A DNA stretch of 64,000 nucleotides from Vibrio bivalvicida (GTDB lineage Bacteria > Pseudomonadota > Gammaproteobacteria > Enterobacterales > Vibrionaceae), in the NCBI RefSeq assembly GCF_001399455.2, contig NZ_LLEI02000010.1:62001-126000 (forward strand). Reading direction: 5' to 3'. Shown in pieces: positions 25,511 through 34,938 of the stretch (its first letter is position 1; each line of letters starts with the position of its first letter). Under the pieces are notes generated by a model. The model saw only the letters and a program-made list of their open reading frames with translations, was not told where the DNA came from and did no database searches. The translations under genes were made by a program, and so were the position numbers.

Positions 25511-26548
25511 GTGATGAAAAAAATACTGGTAGTGAGAAACGACAAAATCGGCGACTTTATGTTGGCATGGCCGAGCTTTGCCATGCTTAAAGCATCGCTG
25601 CCAGATTGCCAGATCACTGCGCTGGTGCCGAACTATACGGTTGCTTTAGCTAAGCTCTGCCCTTGGATTGACCATGTGCTTGTTGACCCGACAAAGAAGG
25701 GGACTAAACAGGCGCAAAATGAGCTGATTGAGCAGATTCGTCTCGAGCAGTTTGATGCTTCTATGAATCTGTTCTCAACCACTTACAATGCCAAGCTGGT
25801 TTGGAAAGGCAAGATCCCTTATCGCTTAGCCCCTGCAACTAAGCTCGCGCAGATCTTTTATAACAAACGCATTAAGCAAAAGCGTTCTCAATCGGCTAAG
25901 CCAGAGTTTGAATATAACCTGGATCTTGTTCGCGCCTTTTTAAGTGACATTGGCCAGCCTATCATTGAACCTTCAGCACCTTATTTATCATTTAGCTCGC
26001 AGCAGTTAGAGCAGCAAAAAAACAAGCTAGCGCAACAACTCGAATTAGATATAAACCAGCCTTGGGTATATGTTCATGCTGGCAGTGGTGGCTCTGCAAA
26101 TAATCTTTCTTTAGAGCAGTACACACAGCTTGTCAGCGATTTAGCGGGTGAATTTGAAGTGGTTTTAACCGCTGGGCCAGGTGAAGAACAAAAAGCGGCT
26201 GAGTTACAAAAACTGATGGCAGAGCGTGGCCGAAGTGCTGTGCTTTACGATAAGAATGATGGCTTAGTTGACTTCTCTTGCTCGATTGCATGTGCAGATA
26301 TGTTTATTGCTGGCTCTACCGGTCCGCTGCACATAGCAGCTGCGATTGATGTCCCTACTGTTGGCTTCTTCCCAAGTAAACGTTCTGCCACGCCACTACG
26401 TTGGCAACCGATCAATGCGGAAGGGAAGCATATCGCTTTTTGCCCACCGCAAGCCGATGATAAAGCGGGTCAGGAAGATATGGCGCGTATCGACATAAGT
26501 AAGGTGTTGGAAGAGTTACAGCCTTGGGCTACGGATAAATTAGCATAG
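25511..26548 (+). CDS. Heptosyltransferase family protein (GT9)
   Basis: 345 residues of the ADP-heptose:LPS heptosyltransferase fold. The N-terminal ILVVRNDKIGDFMLAWPSF matches the GT9 start (R-N/L-x-x-x-G-D), and the C-terminal MFIAGSTGPLHIAAAIDVPTVGFF is the nucleotide-sugar site. It probably adds a heptose or related sugar to the inner core. It is the first core gene after coaD, in the place of V. cholerae VC0223 by gene order. Two ATGs are adjacent. Acceptor unknown. It is separated by a terminator from the convergent genes that follow. Confidence 0.88.
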   Translation: MMKKILVVRNDKIGDFMLAWPSFAMLKASLPDCQITALVPNYTVALAKLCPWIDHVLVDPTKKGTKQAQNELIEQIRLEQFDASMNLFSTTYNAKLVWKGKIPYRLAPATKLAQIFYNKRIKQKRSQSAKPEFEYNLDLVRAFLSDIGQPIIEPSAPYLSFSSQQLEQQKNKLAQQLELDINQPWVYVHAGSGGSANNLSLEQYTQLVSDLAGEFEVVLTAGPGEEQKAAELQKLMAERGRSAVLYDKNDGLVDFSCSIACADMFIAGSTGPLHIAAAIDVPTVGFFPSKRSATPLRWQPINAEGKHIAFCPPQADDKAGQEDMARIDISKVLEELQPWATDKLA

Positions 26549-26550
26549 AA

Positions 26551-26577
26551 AAAGACGACCTGACTGGGTCGTCTTTG
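26551..26577. terminator. Terminator between convergent core genes
   Basis: A 10-bp stem AAAGACGACC / GGTCGTCTTT with a 6-nt loop, four nt after the GT9 stop. Its A- and T-flanks allow action on either strand. Confidence 0.85.
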
Positions 26578-26588
26578 CATCAGAGTCT

Positions 26589-27374
26589 CTAAAACTTCTC
26601 CGGCATTTTATCAGTTTCTGTTCGAATCCATAAATCAGCATATTTGACAAAGGTTGAATGCGCAGAGAGTAGAGATAACAGAAAGCCCTGTTTACCATCT
26701 AAGAAGCCGGCCTTAACGACATACATTTTCAAAAAGCATCCCAATGCATGAAGAATACCTTGTGAGATGCTGCTCTTTTTACCCTTTTTCTCTCGCTGCT
26801 CTGCCCACGCTTTCGCATAGCCTGCGGACTTAACCAAATAATGGTTCATATCATTGTAGGTAAAGTGAATCAGGTCACCAGTAAGGTTTTCAACCTTCAT
26901 CTCCCCAGTTACTTCGACTTTCTCATGTACCAAGGCATCATTGTACTGAGTCAGCTTCGTTGGATATAAGCGCAGAACGCGATCTGGATACCAGCCACAA
27001 TGACGAATATAACGACCAAATACCCAACTTAAGCGCGCTGTTTGATAGATGGTCGAAGGTTCGTTGTTAGCAACCGCAGCTAAAATGCTCTGTTTTAGTT
27101 CGGGTGTGACACGCTCATCAGCATCGAGCCATAGAATATAATCTGATTCGACATAAGATTGTGCGATACGGCGTTGAGGCCCAAATCCTGGCCACTCTTG
27201 ATTGACGAAAAACTTGTTGGTAAAAGTTCGCGCCACTTGTTCTGTTTTGTCCGTACTTCCAGAATCGAGGACGACAATTTCATCAACCCAGTCATGGACG
27301 GTTTCCAAACAAGCTTTAAGATGCTGCGCTTCGTTTTTTACGATCAGTGCAACGGCAATAGTTGGTTTACTCAC
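26589..27374 (-). CDS. GT2 glycosyltransferase, WaaE/KdtX type
   Basis: 261 residues of the LPS-core GT2 family close to WaaE/KdtX. It has [31 protein letters not shown] and the metal-binding WLDADER motif, then HEKVEV...L(T/G)GDLIHFTY. In Klebsiella and Serratia the relative adds beta-1,4-glucose to the first heptose; the same role is likely here. It overlaps the upstream heptosyltransferase gene by 4 nt and so is translationally coupled. The neighbourhood of coaD is the usual place for this gene. Confidence 0.88.
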   Translation of the reverse strand: MSKPTIAVALIVKNEAQHLKACLETVHDWVDEIVVLDSGSTDKTEQVARTFTNKFFVNQEWPGFGPQRRIAQSYVESDYILWLDADERVTPELKQSILAAVANNEPSTIYQTARLSWVFGRYIRHCGWYPDRVLRLYPTKLTQYNDALVHEKVEVTGEMKVENLTGDLIHFTYNDMNHYLVKSAGYAKAWAEQREKKGKKSSISQGILHALGCFLKMYVVKAGFLDGKQGFLLSLLSAHSTFVKYADLWIRTETDKMPEKF

Positions 27375-28450
27375 AAGGATTCCTCTGGAGTGGATGACGG
27401 TAGGTTTAGATCTGCGACTACTTTATCAAACATAGCGATAACTTGCTGAGCCTCAATACGCTGCATGGCGTTTTTGTCTTTCACTCGTGCCCGCCAGCTC
27501 AACTCTTTTGAAGCTTTGCCTGTCTCTGCATGAATAGCTTCTTCATAGGCAGACACAACATATTGGCGATACTGATAAGGCCCTGTTCGCTCTGGATTGT
27601 GGTGGGCATAAAGACCAATAACAGGGGTGTTAACCGCATTAGCCATATGGGCTGGGCCTGTATCTGGTGCAACAACAAGATTGGCTTTATCCAATAGAGC
27701 TAACATCTCTTTTAGAGAGCTTTTACCAACCTGATTGTTCACATTAACATCAATCAGCTTTTCGACTTGCTCGGCAAGGTCTAGCTCAACCTGAGCAGGA
27801 CTACCAGCTAAAATAATATTCCAGTCTGATAGATGGGCGTGCTTAATCAGCTTGGCATAGCCTTCTGCTGTCCAGTTTTTATAGGTTTTGCTCGCTGCCG
27901 GAACAATCACTAGGTTTGGTTTGGTAGCATTAAGTTGAGCTGTTGCCCAGGTTAAATCATCCGCAGAGTAGTCAATCCGCCATTTCGGTGACATATCTTG
28001 TACACCGAGTGTTTCACCAAAGACAAGTAACCCATCGAGAACGTGCATGGTTGGCGGGGAGGGGACTTTGACATTGGTAAACAAGTTTTGAAAGTCTTGG
28101 CTGCGCGTCGAATCAAAGCCAAGTTTGTATTTTGCCTTAATACCTAAGGTCGCAATGCTGGCTCTAAATGCGTATTGCATATGCAGGAGAGCATCGAACC
28201 GGTAATCCTTTAGCTCGCGCCACAGCGATTTATAGCCTGCCCAGCCTTCTTTTTTATCAAACACGACCACTTTGACGTTGTCTAAATCTTCAATTAGCTT
28301 CGCTTCCAGTTTGCCTGTGACCCAGACAATTTCAGTCTCAGACCACTGGCGCTGTATCGCTTGCACAGCAGCAACGGTATTACAGACATCACCAATCGCA
28401 GACAAACGTAGTACGCAGAGAGATTTAGGAGCAGAGGAAAAAAGTGGCAT
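27371..28450 (-). CDS. LPS heptosyltransferase (GT9), WaaC candidate
   Basis: 359 residues, GT9. The N-terminal [20 protein letters not shown] and C-terminal [24 protein letters not shown] motifs place it with heptosyltransferase I-like enzymes that transfer heptose from ADP-heptose to Kdo. No other WaaC-like gene is seen in the window, so it is the best candidate for that step, but assignment to WaaC rests on elimination. It is the first gene of a two-gene operon with the WaaE-type gene, divergent from kdkA. Confidence 0.85.
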   Translation of the reverse strand: MPLFSSAPKSLCVLRLSAIGDVCNTVAAVQAIQRQWSETEIVWVTGKLEAKLIEDLDNVKVVVFDKKEGWAGYKSLWRELKDYRFDALLHMQYAFRASIATLGIKAKYKLGFDSTRSQDFQNLFTNVKVPSPPTMHVLDGLLVFGETLGVQDMSPKWRIDYSADDLTWATAQLNATKPNLVIVPAASKTYKNWTAEGYAKLIKHAHLSDWNIILAGSPAQVELDLAEQVEKLIDVNVNNQVGKSSLKEMLALLDKANLVVAPDTGPAHMANAVNTPVIGLYAHHNPERTGPYQYRQYVVSAYEEAIHAETGKASKELSWRARVKDKNAMQRIEAQQVIAMFDKVVADLNLPSSTPEESL

Positions 28451-28543
28451 AGTGATTTCAATTATCGAGTATTAGCCAAGATTATGCAGAGAGGCTTAAT
28501 AAATGTAAAATGGCGGCGCAAATAAAATGAGAGATCACCATTT

Positions 28544-29233
28544 ATGAAGACTTTGCAGTTTGATAATCAGACCATATGGTATGACGAAGAGCTACTCAAA
28601 GAAGACCCTAAACAAGTTTTTGAACCAAGCTATTGGCAGCAAAATGGTAAAGTCATTGGTAGTGCTCAAGGCCGTGGTACAACTTGGTTTGTACAAACCG
28701 AGTCAATGCCTGCGGCGCTGAGACACTATCGTCGTGGTGGTCTATTTGGCAAATTGGTTAAAGACAGCTACCGTTTTTCAGGCTGGGAGCAAACACGTAG
28801 CTACCAAGAGTTTCAGCTCTTGAATACGCTAATCCAAGGGGGTGTCAACGTCCCTACCCCTATTGCCGCCCGTGCTATCAAAAATGGCTTGAGTTATACG
28901 GCCGATTTATTGAGTGAAAAGATACCTAATGCCAGAGATTTGGTATCGATTCTGATAGAAAAGCCGCTTTCTGCAGGAATATATCAGAAAATTGGTCAAG
29001 AAATCCGTAAGATGCATGATGCGCAAGTGAACCACACTGATCTCAATATCCACAACATCTTGCTTGATGATGACGGAAAAGTTTGGATTATCGACTTCGA
29101 TAAATGCCACCAACAATCTGGTAATGAGTGGAAGCAGAGCAATTTAGCAAGACTAAAGCGCTCTTTTGAGAAAGAAGTGGGTAAGAGACAGATAAAGTGG
29201 TCTCAGGGTGATTGGAAAAATTTAGGTATTTAG
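28544..29233 (+). CDS. kdkA: 3-deoxy-D-manno-octulosonic acid kinase
   Basis: 229 residues of the Kdo kinase family, which phosphorylates the single Kdo of Vibrio and Haemophilus lipid A at O-4 in place of a second Kdo. The kinase-like catalytic loop MHDAQVNHTDLNIHNILL and the metal site VWIIDFDK are present, along with ALRHYRRGGLFG near the front. It agrees with a monofunctional waaA in the same locus. The GT25 gene follows by 8 nt. Confidence 0.95.
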   Translation: MKTLQFDNQTIWYDEELLKEDPKQVFEPSYWQQNGKVIGSAQGRGTTWFVQTESMPAALRHYRRGGLFGKLVKDSYRFSGWEQTRSYQEFQLLNTLIQGGVNVPTPIAARAIKNGLSYTADLLSEKIPNARDLVSILIEKPLSAGIYQKIGQEIRKMHDAQVNHTDLNIHNILLDDDGKVWIIDFDKCHQQSGNEWKQSNLARLKRSFEKEVGKRQIKWSQGDWKNLGI

Positions 29234-29241
29234 GTAAGCAT

Positions 29242-29970
29242 ATGAAGATTTTTGTTATCAGTTTGATTGGTTCCGTTGAAAGAAGGGAGCGAGTTAAACA
29301 AGAGCTTAATGGTGTCTCATTTCAGTTTTTTGATGCCATAAATGGCCGTGAAGGTCTACCTGAAAGCTTAGAGAAGAGAATCGATGATAACCATAGAAAG
29401 CTCTTTAGAAGCAGACCTTTAACTCTAGGTGAAAGGGGTGTATACGCAAGTCACTATTCACTTTGGCAACAGTGTATCGCACTTGATGAGCCGATTGTCA
29501 TCTTAGAAGATGACTTCAAGACAACGAGATACTTTGGTGATATCATTTCCCATTTAGGTAAAATGGCGAAAAGTTTTGATTATGTGCGCCTTGAGCCACA
29601 GTATACGGAAAGCCTAAACTTAGGGTTTGATGAAATCGTACAGAAAGTACTGTGGTTGGATAACTCAAAAGGCGCTACGGGGTATATGTTGACACCAGTT
29701 GCGGCTAGAAAGTTCTTACAAGCTAGTGAGCGTTGGATATGTGCAGTAGACAATTTTATTTCTGAAACCTACTTGCATGGTGTGCCAAGTGTGGGCGTTA
29801 TCCCTTACGCGATTTATGCGCCAAATGATATGGAAAGTACTATCCAAGGGTTGTCTAAGTTACAGAAAGTCCCTCTTATCTTCAAGGTGACGAGAGAGCT
29901 ACACAGATTCTATCGGTTTTTGCTAATGTCTTACTGGAATCGAAGAATGTTGAAGCAATTAAGAAAGTGA
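29242..29970 (+). CDS. GT25 LPS glycosyltransferase
   Basis: 242 residues from MKIFVISLIGSVERRERV; AGGTAAG precedes this ATG. An earlier in-frame codon lies inside kdkA. The GT25 (Lex1/LgtB-like) hallmarks are FQFFDAINGREGL, LTLGERGVYASHYSLWQ, the IVILEDDF metal motif and GATGYMLTPVAARKFL. The family adds Gal or Glc to LPS or lipooligosaccharide cores. It is co-transcribed with kdkA. Donor and acceptor cannot be told from sequence. Confidence 0.9.
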   Translation: MKIFVISLIGSVERRERVKQELNGVSFQFFDAINGREGLPESLEKRIDDNHRKLFRSRPLTLGERGVYASHYSLWQQCIALDEPIVILEDDFKTTRYFGDIISHLGKMAKSFDYVRLEPQYTESLNLGFDEIVQKVLWLDNSKGATGYMLTPVAARKFLQASERWICAVDNFISETYLHGVPSVGVIPYAIYAPNDMESTIQGLSKLQKVPLIFKVTRELHRFYRFLLMSYWNRRMLKQLRK

Positions 29971-29978
29971 TATCTTAC

Positions 29979-30013
29979 TTAGTCATGAAGTATCCGCGAT
30001 GCTTCATAACTAA
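29979..30013. terminator. Possible bidirectional terminator
   Basis: TTAGTCATGAAG / CTTCATAACTAA form two stem segments interrupted by one C/A mismatch, 11-nt loop, between convergent genes. No T-run follows, so efficiency is doubtful. Confidence 0.45.
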
Positions 30014-30020
30014 GAGGAGT

Positions 30021-30722
30021 CTAAAGGGTAATTTTTCTGGCCTTGAACTGAGTGAGTTCTCCGGCCTCTATTTGGGTTATTAGTGAACTAAGAAAGTCGT
30101 CGGCATTATCTTTGAAAGAGAGGTCATCAAAATCCAAGTAAGAGTATTCCCACCATTTAGTCTCTAAGAGCTTTTTTACTAGCTCTTTATCAAAGCGGTA
30201 GCGTATTATCTTGGCCGGTATACCCCCAACAATCGCGTAAGGGGGAACATCCTTGGTAACAACTGCGTTGGCCGCAATGACAGCACCATCAGAGATTGTT
30301 ATTCCTGGCTTAAGCGTTACGTTTTGCCCAATCCAAACATCATTGCCTATTATGAGTTTGTCTTCTTCAGGCGAAGAGTAGGTTTGGACTTTCCCAGAGT
30401 TCACCCCAAAAAGATTACAATATGTGATTGGACTAGTTGTAATTCTTTCTATAGGGTGTTGAAACCCCATTATTTCCAAGCCTTTTGCGATTGAGGTATA
30501 TCTCCCCACTGTTGCATAGTTTGGAAGGACTGAGTGGGAATAGGAGAAGCTTCCCATACACCAAACGTATTTAGACTTTGGGTAGGTACATGATTCTTCA
30601 ATGACTGTAGGGTGTTCGCAAGCGGATACTTTTCCCCAGTAATGACGGGAAGATAAAGTAATGTTGAGGGCTTTGATTTGTTTTCGTTGCTGTAGCGATA
30701 GGAAAAATTTCCGATTATGCAT
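30021..30722 (-). CDS. Left-handed beta-helix acetyltransferase (CatB/XAT type)
   Basis: 233 residues. Hexapeptide repeats run through the middle (VLPNYATVGRYTSIAKGLEIMG and IIGNDVWIGQNVTLKPGITISDGAVIAANAVVTKDV), followed by PPYAIVGGIPAKIIRYRF, the usual end of CatB-type acyltransferases. It most likely O-acetylates a core or O-antigen sugar using acetyl-CoA in the cytoplasm. It is the last gene of the long minus-strand core operon, 5 nt after the WavE gene. Target sugar unknown. Confidence 0.85.
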   Translation of the reverse strand: MHNRKFFLSLQQRKQIKALNITLSSRHYWGKVSACEHPTVIEESCTYPKSKYVWCMGSFSYSHSVLPNYATVGRYTSIAKGLEIMGFQHPIERITTSPITYCNLFGVNSGKVQTYSSPEEDKLIIGNDVWIGQNVTLKPGITISDGAVIAANAVVTKDVPPYAIVGGIPAKIIRYRFDKELVKKLLETKWWEYSYLDFDDLSFKDNADDFLSSLITQIEAGELTQFKARKITL

Positions 30723-30727
30723 GACTA

Positions 30728-31651
30728 TTACTCATATCTAAAAAAGCGTAGCACCTGAGACTCATACTTTTTTAAAGCTCGTTTGAGGCGCTTATTATCC
30801 CAAGCTCTGTTTTCGATACCAGAAAACTCTTTCCAGTCTGCAAGATCAATTTCCAGAGCTAAGTTACCTCGATTATAAAAGCGCTCAGTAACATCTAGGC
30901 CAATGTTTTCGGGTAAATCGACAATGAGGTTATTGGCAATAAATTTCTTCCAATATTCTTTCCCAAGACCAGCGTGATCTCCTGCTTTAGTATTGAGCAT
31001 GTAGTCAATGCCTAACAAGTGAGAAATCCAACTCAAGCATAAAAATTGCTCTGTTGCAGGATAGCGAGATTTGTAGCCAGACACTTTATTAAAGCGCAAT
31101 TCAGGTACAAAGTTCTCGTTCCAAATTTTTAGCAAATCCGCAGTTTCACCAAAATCAAACAGATCGCTTTTATGAAAATGGACCTCTCTTCCCGCATGAG
31201 ATGAAATAAAGAACGTACTACTAGTAACTACACGTGAGTTTAGCAAGGCATGTTTGCTTTCTCTCGTTGTTCCTGAATATTTCTCATACAGTTCAACAAA
31301 GCCTCTGCTTGTCACTAGATTATCGGTCCTCATCTTCACGGCGAACTTAGTTTCAGCTGTAGCTAATCCCATGTATGAGCTATACAACTGGCGATTATTG
31401 TTCAGTTGAATTCGTTCATCACCATGATAAATGAAGTTAGGTCCTGGGTCGTCAAGCTCAAGCACTAGGTCATAATCTAAGCCTTGATGAGGCTGCTCTT
31501 TCCATGTCGATAGAACGATTTTAGACTCAGGGAAGTGGTACCTAATGGAATCCAAACATTGTTCGGTTATCCCTTTAATTTGATCGCGCCCTGAGGTCGC
31601 TTGGATAGGACCTTGAACAACGAATGTAATGTCTTGGTCTGCAATAGTCAT
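30728..31651 (-). CDS. wavE: WavE family LPS core glycosyltransferase
   Basis: 307 residues matching WavE as known from the V. cholerae wav core locus. Features are ITFVVQGPIQATSGRD near the start, KIVLSTWKEQ, VLELDDPGP and KMRTDNLV, which form a GT-A-like fold with an acidic metal site, and the C-terminal TEQFLCLSWI. It belongs to the minus-strand core operon. The exact linkage made by WavE is not established to my knowledge. Symbol given by family; direct orthology untested. Confidence 0.8.
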   Translation of the reverse strand: MTIADQDITFVVQGPIQATSGRDQIKGITEQCLDSIRYHFPESKIVLSTWKEQPHQGLDYDLVLELDDPGPNFIYHGDERIQLNNNRQLYSSYMGLATAETKFAVKMRTDNLVTSRGFVELYEKYSGTTRESKHALLNSRVVTSSTFFISSHAGREVHFHKSDLFDFGETADLLKIWNENFVPELRFNKVSGYKSRYPATEQFLCLSWISHLLGIDYMLNTKAGDHAGLGKEYWKKFIANNLIVDLPENIGLDVTERFYNRGNLALEIDLADWKEFSGIENRAWDNKRLKRALKKYESQVLRFFRYE

Positions 31652-31705
31652 GGGCGTCTGTTATCGAATGAGCCTAGGCATAATAGTCGACTGGGCATAA
31701 ACTAA

Positions 31706-32752
31706 TTAATCATCAAAGAGGTGGCTTAATGTATCGCTATCTCGTTCTAGATTAATAGCAACTGCGGATGGGTATGGATTTGTTGCTGAGTGGTCGTTGA
31801 TTAGGTAACGACGAGTATGTGGTAAACCAAATAAGCATCGGTCAACTCGTACTCCAAATTTTGCTAGCTCTTGAGTTGTGTACTCAATTTCACTTTCAGG
31901 CCTTGATGACGTTAATACTAAAAATAGGCCACCATCTTTCTGTAGTTCCGCAATTTTAGTTAGGTTTGCTTCTAGCCCAGGAGTTTTCCAGCCATTCTTC
32001 GCAAACTTACTGCCATTCTTAAGCAGGACACCGTCTACGTCGCAGAAGACTGTCATATGTTTTTTGCAGAAGTGGCGGTACTCGCGCAGCGTGCCCCAAT
32101 CAACGTACTCAGATGCTGAGCGACGGACGAACTCTTCATTTAACATTAGCATCTTGTATATTACGTGTGAAATGTACACTTCCTTGTCAGATGAAATGTT
32201 TTCAAAAGTGGAGCAGAACTCTTGGGCGGAGCGGAAACTATAGCCACCACAACAAAAAAAGTTACTGATAACTTCTTTTTCTACAATGTTCGAGATAACC
32301 CCTAAAGAGTCAACTTCTACATAACTCTTGTTTTTGGCATCTACAAGCTCAATATCGTTGAGGTCAATGGTAGTGACCGCATTGATTGGTTCTGGAGAAC
32401 ATGAAAACTTATTGTCGCAGTCTTTGATAAAGAATGAGCCTTCTATTTGACCTTGTTTGATCGCCTGATAGATAGTCTCTGATTGTGATGAGGTTGGCTC
32501 TTGTAAAACAACAAAATCTGGATCTACCCCTGTTGCGCGAATAAAGCTTTCCGAGACAACTTCTTGAGACGTGTACTTTTCCAAATGTTCTTGTAAACAG
32601 ACGATAACTACGCGATCAAACTTCTCTAGGTCAATAGCTTCAATCGATTTCTCAAGCATTAGTTTTCCATCTGGCATAGTCAGAAGCCATTTAGGTCTCA
32701 TGTTTGGAAATCGAGAAGAGCGCCCCGCGACGGGTAAAATTAATGTAAACAT
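31706..32752 (-). CDS. Nucleotidyltransferase-HAD phosphatase fusion
   Basis: 348 residues with two domains. Residues 1-225 are a sugar/choline-type nucleotidyltransferase (LILPVAGRSSRFPNMRPKWLL, then FIKDCDNKF with the metal Asp). Residues 230-348 are a HAD-family domain (VFCDVDGVLL with the DxD nucleophile pair, LTSSRP, LINDHSATN). The usual activating-site Gly-rich loop is altered (AGRSSRF), so substrate choice may be unusual. It lies 3 nt after an APH-type kinase gene; kinase plus nucleotidyltransferase recalls LicA/LicC of phosphocholine addition or the Campylobacter phosphoramidate genes. What it activates is unknown. Confidence 0.8.
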   Translation of the reverse strand: MFTLILPVAGRSSRFPNMRPKWLLTMPDGKLMLEKSIEAIDLEKFDRVVIVCLQEHLEKYTSQEVVSESFIRATGVDPDFVVLQEPTSSQSETIYQAIKQGQIEGSFFIKDCDNKFSCSPEPINAVTTIDLNDIELVDAKNKSYVEVDSLGVISNIVEKEVISNFFCCGGYSFRSAQEFCSTFENISSDKEVYISHVIYKMLMLNEEFVRRSASEYVDWGTLREYRHFCKKHMTVFCDVDGVLLKNGSKFAKNGWKTPGLEANLTKIAELQKDGGLFLVLTSSRPESEIEYTTQELAKFGVRVDRCLFGLPHTRRYLINDHSATNPYPSAVAINLERDSDTLSHLFDD

Positions 32753-32755
32753 AAG

Positions 32756-33628
32756 TTATCCTGTTATTTTTTGCATAGTCTTGGTCATTGCCCAATTAAA
32801 CCAAGTAATAGTAACATCATCGTGGTCTTGGATATATGGTGCGATTCTAAGTATGGTGAGAGCTTCAATAATTCTCATCTCATACTCAAATAGCCTTTCT
32901 AATGTAGCTAAGAAAGATGGTTTAGCATGCTCGCAAAAAATCTCACCTTTAATTCTGACACTTGCTTTTTCTTTTCTGAAGCTCCAACCAAAGTCGAAGT
33001 CTTGGATAAGCTTAGCTGCGTCCTGTAAAGGACTATTAATGTCACAGCTAAGAAAGTCGAATAAAGTTAGTTGATTATCTTCAGTAACTTTGAGGTTGGA
33101 TAGGGTTAAGTCTCCATGGCATATGCCTAAGGGTAGTTCCAAGTCGTTAGTGCAATAGTTGAGCAATGTTTCTATGTGAACTTGTGCATTAGGTAATGTA
33201 GTTTCTTTTCCCGAAAGATTTTCTTTAATTGATAATATCTTTTGTCGAACCGCTTCAACCGGGTAAACGCCATCTTCACTTTGGGATACGGAATTGATTA
33301 AGTAAAAGTCTAGTGCCGTTTTTAAGTTTTTCGCGACTGTTTTAGAGCCTTTATAGGCAACTTGCTCACCCCCTAGACCTTCAATGAATGGCATAGAAAC
33401 AGATAGCTCTTTGTCCGTCTTGCTTATTTCAAGCACAGGAATTGCAGAGATCGTATAAGATGGCGTCACTAAGGATTTAAAGTTGCGTTGCTTTATAATG
33501 GCTTCGTAGTTTCTATCTAGCGAGGAATAAATTTTTTTTCGCACAAGATAGGAACTTGATTCTTGAATTACTTCAAGTACTGCACCGGAGTGAGAGGCAG
33601 CTTGAATTTTACTGTTTATTTCTCGCAT
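32756..33628 (-). CDS. APH/choline-kinase-like phosphotransferase
   Basis: 290 residues with a degenerate N-lobe and a clear catalytic loop CHGDLTLSNLKV and metal site LTLFDFLS, as in aminoglycoside and choline kinases. Antibiotic resistance is unlikely given the place in the LPS core operon. More likely it phosphorylates a small metabolite or core sugar used by the adjacent nucleotidyltransferase-HAD protein, with which it is nearly contiguous. It follows waaA by 14 nt on the same strand. Confidence 0.8.
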   Translation of the reverse strand: MREINSKIQAASHSGAVLEVIQESSSYLVRKKIYSSLDRNYEAIIKQRNFKSLVTPSYTISAIPVLEISKTDKELSVSMPFIEGLGGEQVAYKGSKTVAKNLKTALDFYLINSVSQSEDGVYPVEAVRQKILSIKENLSGKETTLPNAQVHIETLLNYCTNDLELPLGICHGDLTLSNLKVTEDNQLTLFDFLSCDINSPLQDAAKLIQDFDFGWSFRKEKASVRIKGEIFCEHAKPSFLATLERLFEYEMRIIEALTILRIAPYIQDHDDVTITWFNWAMTKTMQKITG

Positions 33629-33642
33629 ATCTAGCTACAACC

Positions 33643-34917
33643 TTATTTATTATCCAGATTCCCGATAAGGCGAATGGTAGTTTCTATAGCGCCTGAGTTG
33701 TTTTGCACAAACTCCAATGCTGCCTGACCTTTATTAGTTCTAAGTGAGTCATTGTTAAACAGAGACAGCAAGCTTTCAAAGAGCTCTTCGCTACTTTTTA
33801 CAACCGAACATGCATCGTGTGCGATCAAGGCTTGCGCAATATCTTGAAAGTTATAAAAGCTAGGGCCAGTTAAAGTTGCTTTTGCCAATGCTGCTGGTTC
33901 CAATAAGTTGTGCCCACCCACTTTATCACCAACAAGGCTTCCGCCCATAAAACAAATGTCTGATGCTTCAATTTGTTCAAGCATTTCTCCCATAGTATCG
34001 CCAAGGTAGACTTGAGTTGAAGTAGTGACTTTCTCTCCACTACTTCTTGAAACAGTAGGAAAACTCGCTTCAGAAAGAGATTTTACTTTAGAGAACCGTT
34101 CTGGATGTCTAGGCACCAGAATAAGAATTGCGTCAGGTTTATGCTTGAGAAGAGAGGCGTGTGCAGAGAGAACTACCTTATCTTCACCTTCATGCGTACT
34201 TGCTGCAATCCAAACTGGACGAGAAGAGCCAAGTGTTTTTCTAAGTTTCTGACCTTTGGCTTTTGTTTCTTGTTTAACCTTTATGTCGAACTTAATTGAA
34301 CCTGAGACGGATAGTTTCTCAGTATTCACACCTAACTTTTTAAAATTGATTGCATCGTTAGGGTACTGACAAATTATCCTGTTAAGACTTCGGTTAAGTT
34401 GCTTGGCTAGAGTCGGAACCTTCTTATAACCGTTGCACGACTTATTGGAGAGGCGTGCATTCACTATTGTTATAGGAATGCCTGCGTGATTTGAGAGATG
34501 CAATGTATTTGGCCAGATTTCAGTTTCCATAATGATTAGCTGACAAGGCTTCGTCACTTTAAGGAATTGATTAATAGCAAAAGGAAAATCAAAAGGCATG
34601 TACCTATGTGTTACGAGTTTTCCCAGCTTTTTAGCTTGCTCTGCCCCTGTTGCTGTCGTAGTTGTAAGAACGATGTTTATCTCAGGGTATTGCTCTTTTA
34701 GCTTATAAATTAGAGGCGTAGCAGCTATTGTTTCCCCCATAGACACTGCATGAATCCAAACTGGGCTCTCCCTGTAAGGAAGAGCCGGGGTGACACCCCA
34801 ATGCTCTTTCCATCGAGAGCCTATTCTAGGCTTACCCGACTTGGTCTTATAGAGGCTATAGATAAACAGTGGCGATACAAGAGCGAGTAGCACTGTATAG
34901 ACGAGTCTGAAGATCAA
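33643..34917 (-). CDS. waaA: Kdo transferase
   Basis: 424 residues, full length. It attaches Kdo from CMP-Kdo to lipid IVA at the inner membrane. It starts with a membrane anchor (MIFRLVYTVLLALVSPLFIYSL), then IHAVSMGETIAATPLI with the catalytic Glu, MPFDFPFAINQFL, and METEIWPNTL, all family hallmarks. The C-terminal nucleotide site is in FMGGSLVGDKVGGHNLLEPAAL. With kdkA in the same locus, it should add one Kdo that is then phosphorylated, as in V. cholerae. Confidence 0.96.
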   Translation of the reverse strand: MIFRLVYTVLLALVSPLFIYSLYKTKSGKPRIGSRWKEHWGVTPALPYRESPVWIHAVSMGETIAATPLIYKLKEQYPEINIVLTTTTATGAEQAKKLGKLVTHRYMPFDFPFAINQFLKVTKPCQLIIMETEIWPNTLHLSNHAGIPITIVNARLSNKSCNGYKKVPTLAKQLNRSLNRIICQYPNDAINFKKLGVNTEKLSVSGSIKFDIKVKQETKAKGQKLRKTLGSSRPVWIAASTHEGEDKVVLSAHASLLKHKPDAILILVPRHPERFSKVKSLSEASFPTVSRSSGEKVTTSTQVYLGDTMGEMLEQIEASDICFMGGSLVGDKVGGHNLLEPAALAKATLTGPSFYNFQDIAQALIAHDACSVVKSSEELFESLLSLFNNDSLRTNKGQAALEFVQNNSGAIETTIRLIGNLDNK

Positions 34918-34938
34918 TGCGAATAACCTGCTTAGTCG

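Noticed and set aside
32571..33074. 167-codon open frame opposite the kinase and nucleotidyltransferase genes
   Set aside because: Spans two real genes on the other strand and resembles nothing.
32756..33628. Aminoglycoside resistance gene
   Set aside because: The APH-type motifs are present, but the gene is embedded in the LPS core operon and is far from resistance enzymes in its N-lobe; a metabolite kinase is more likely.
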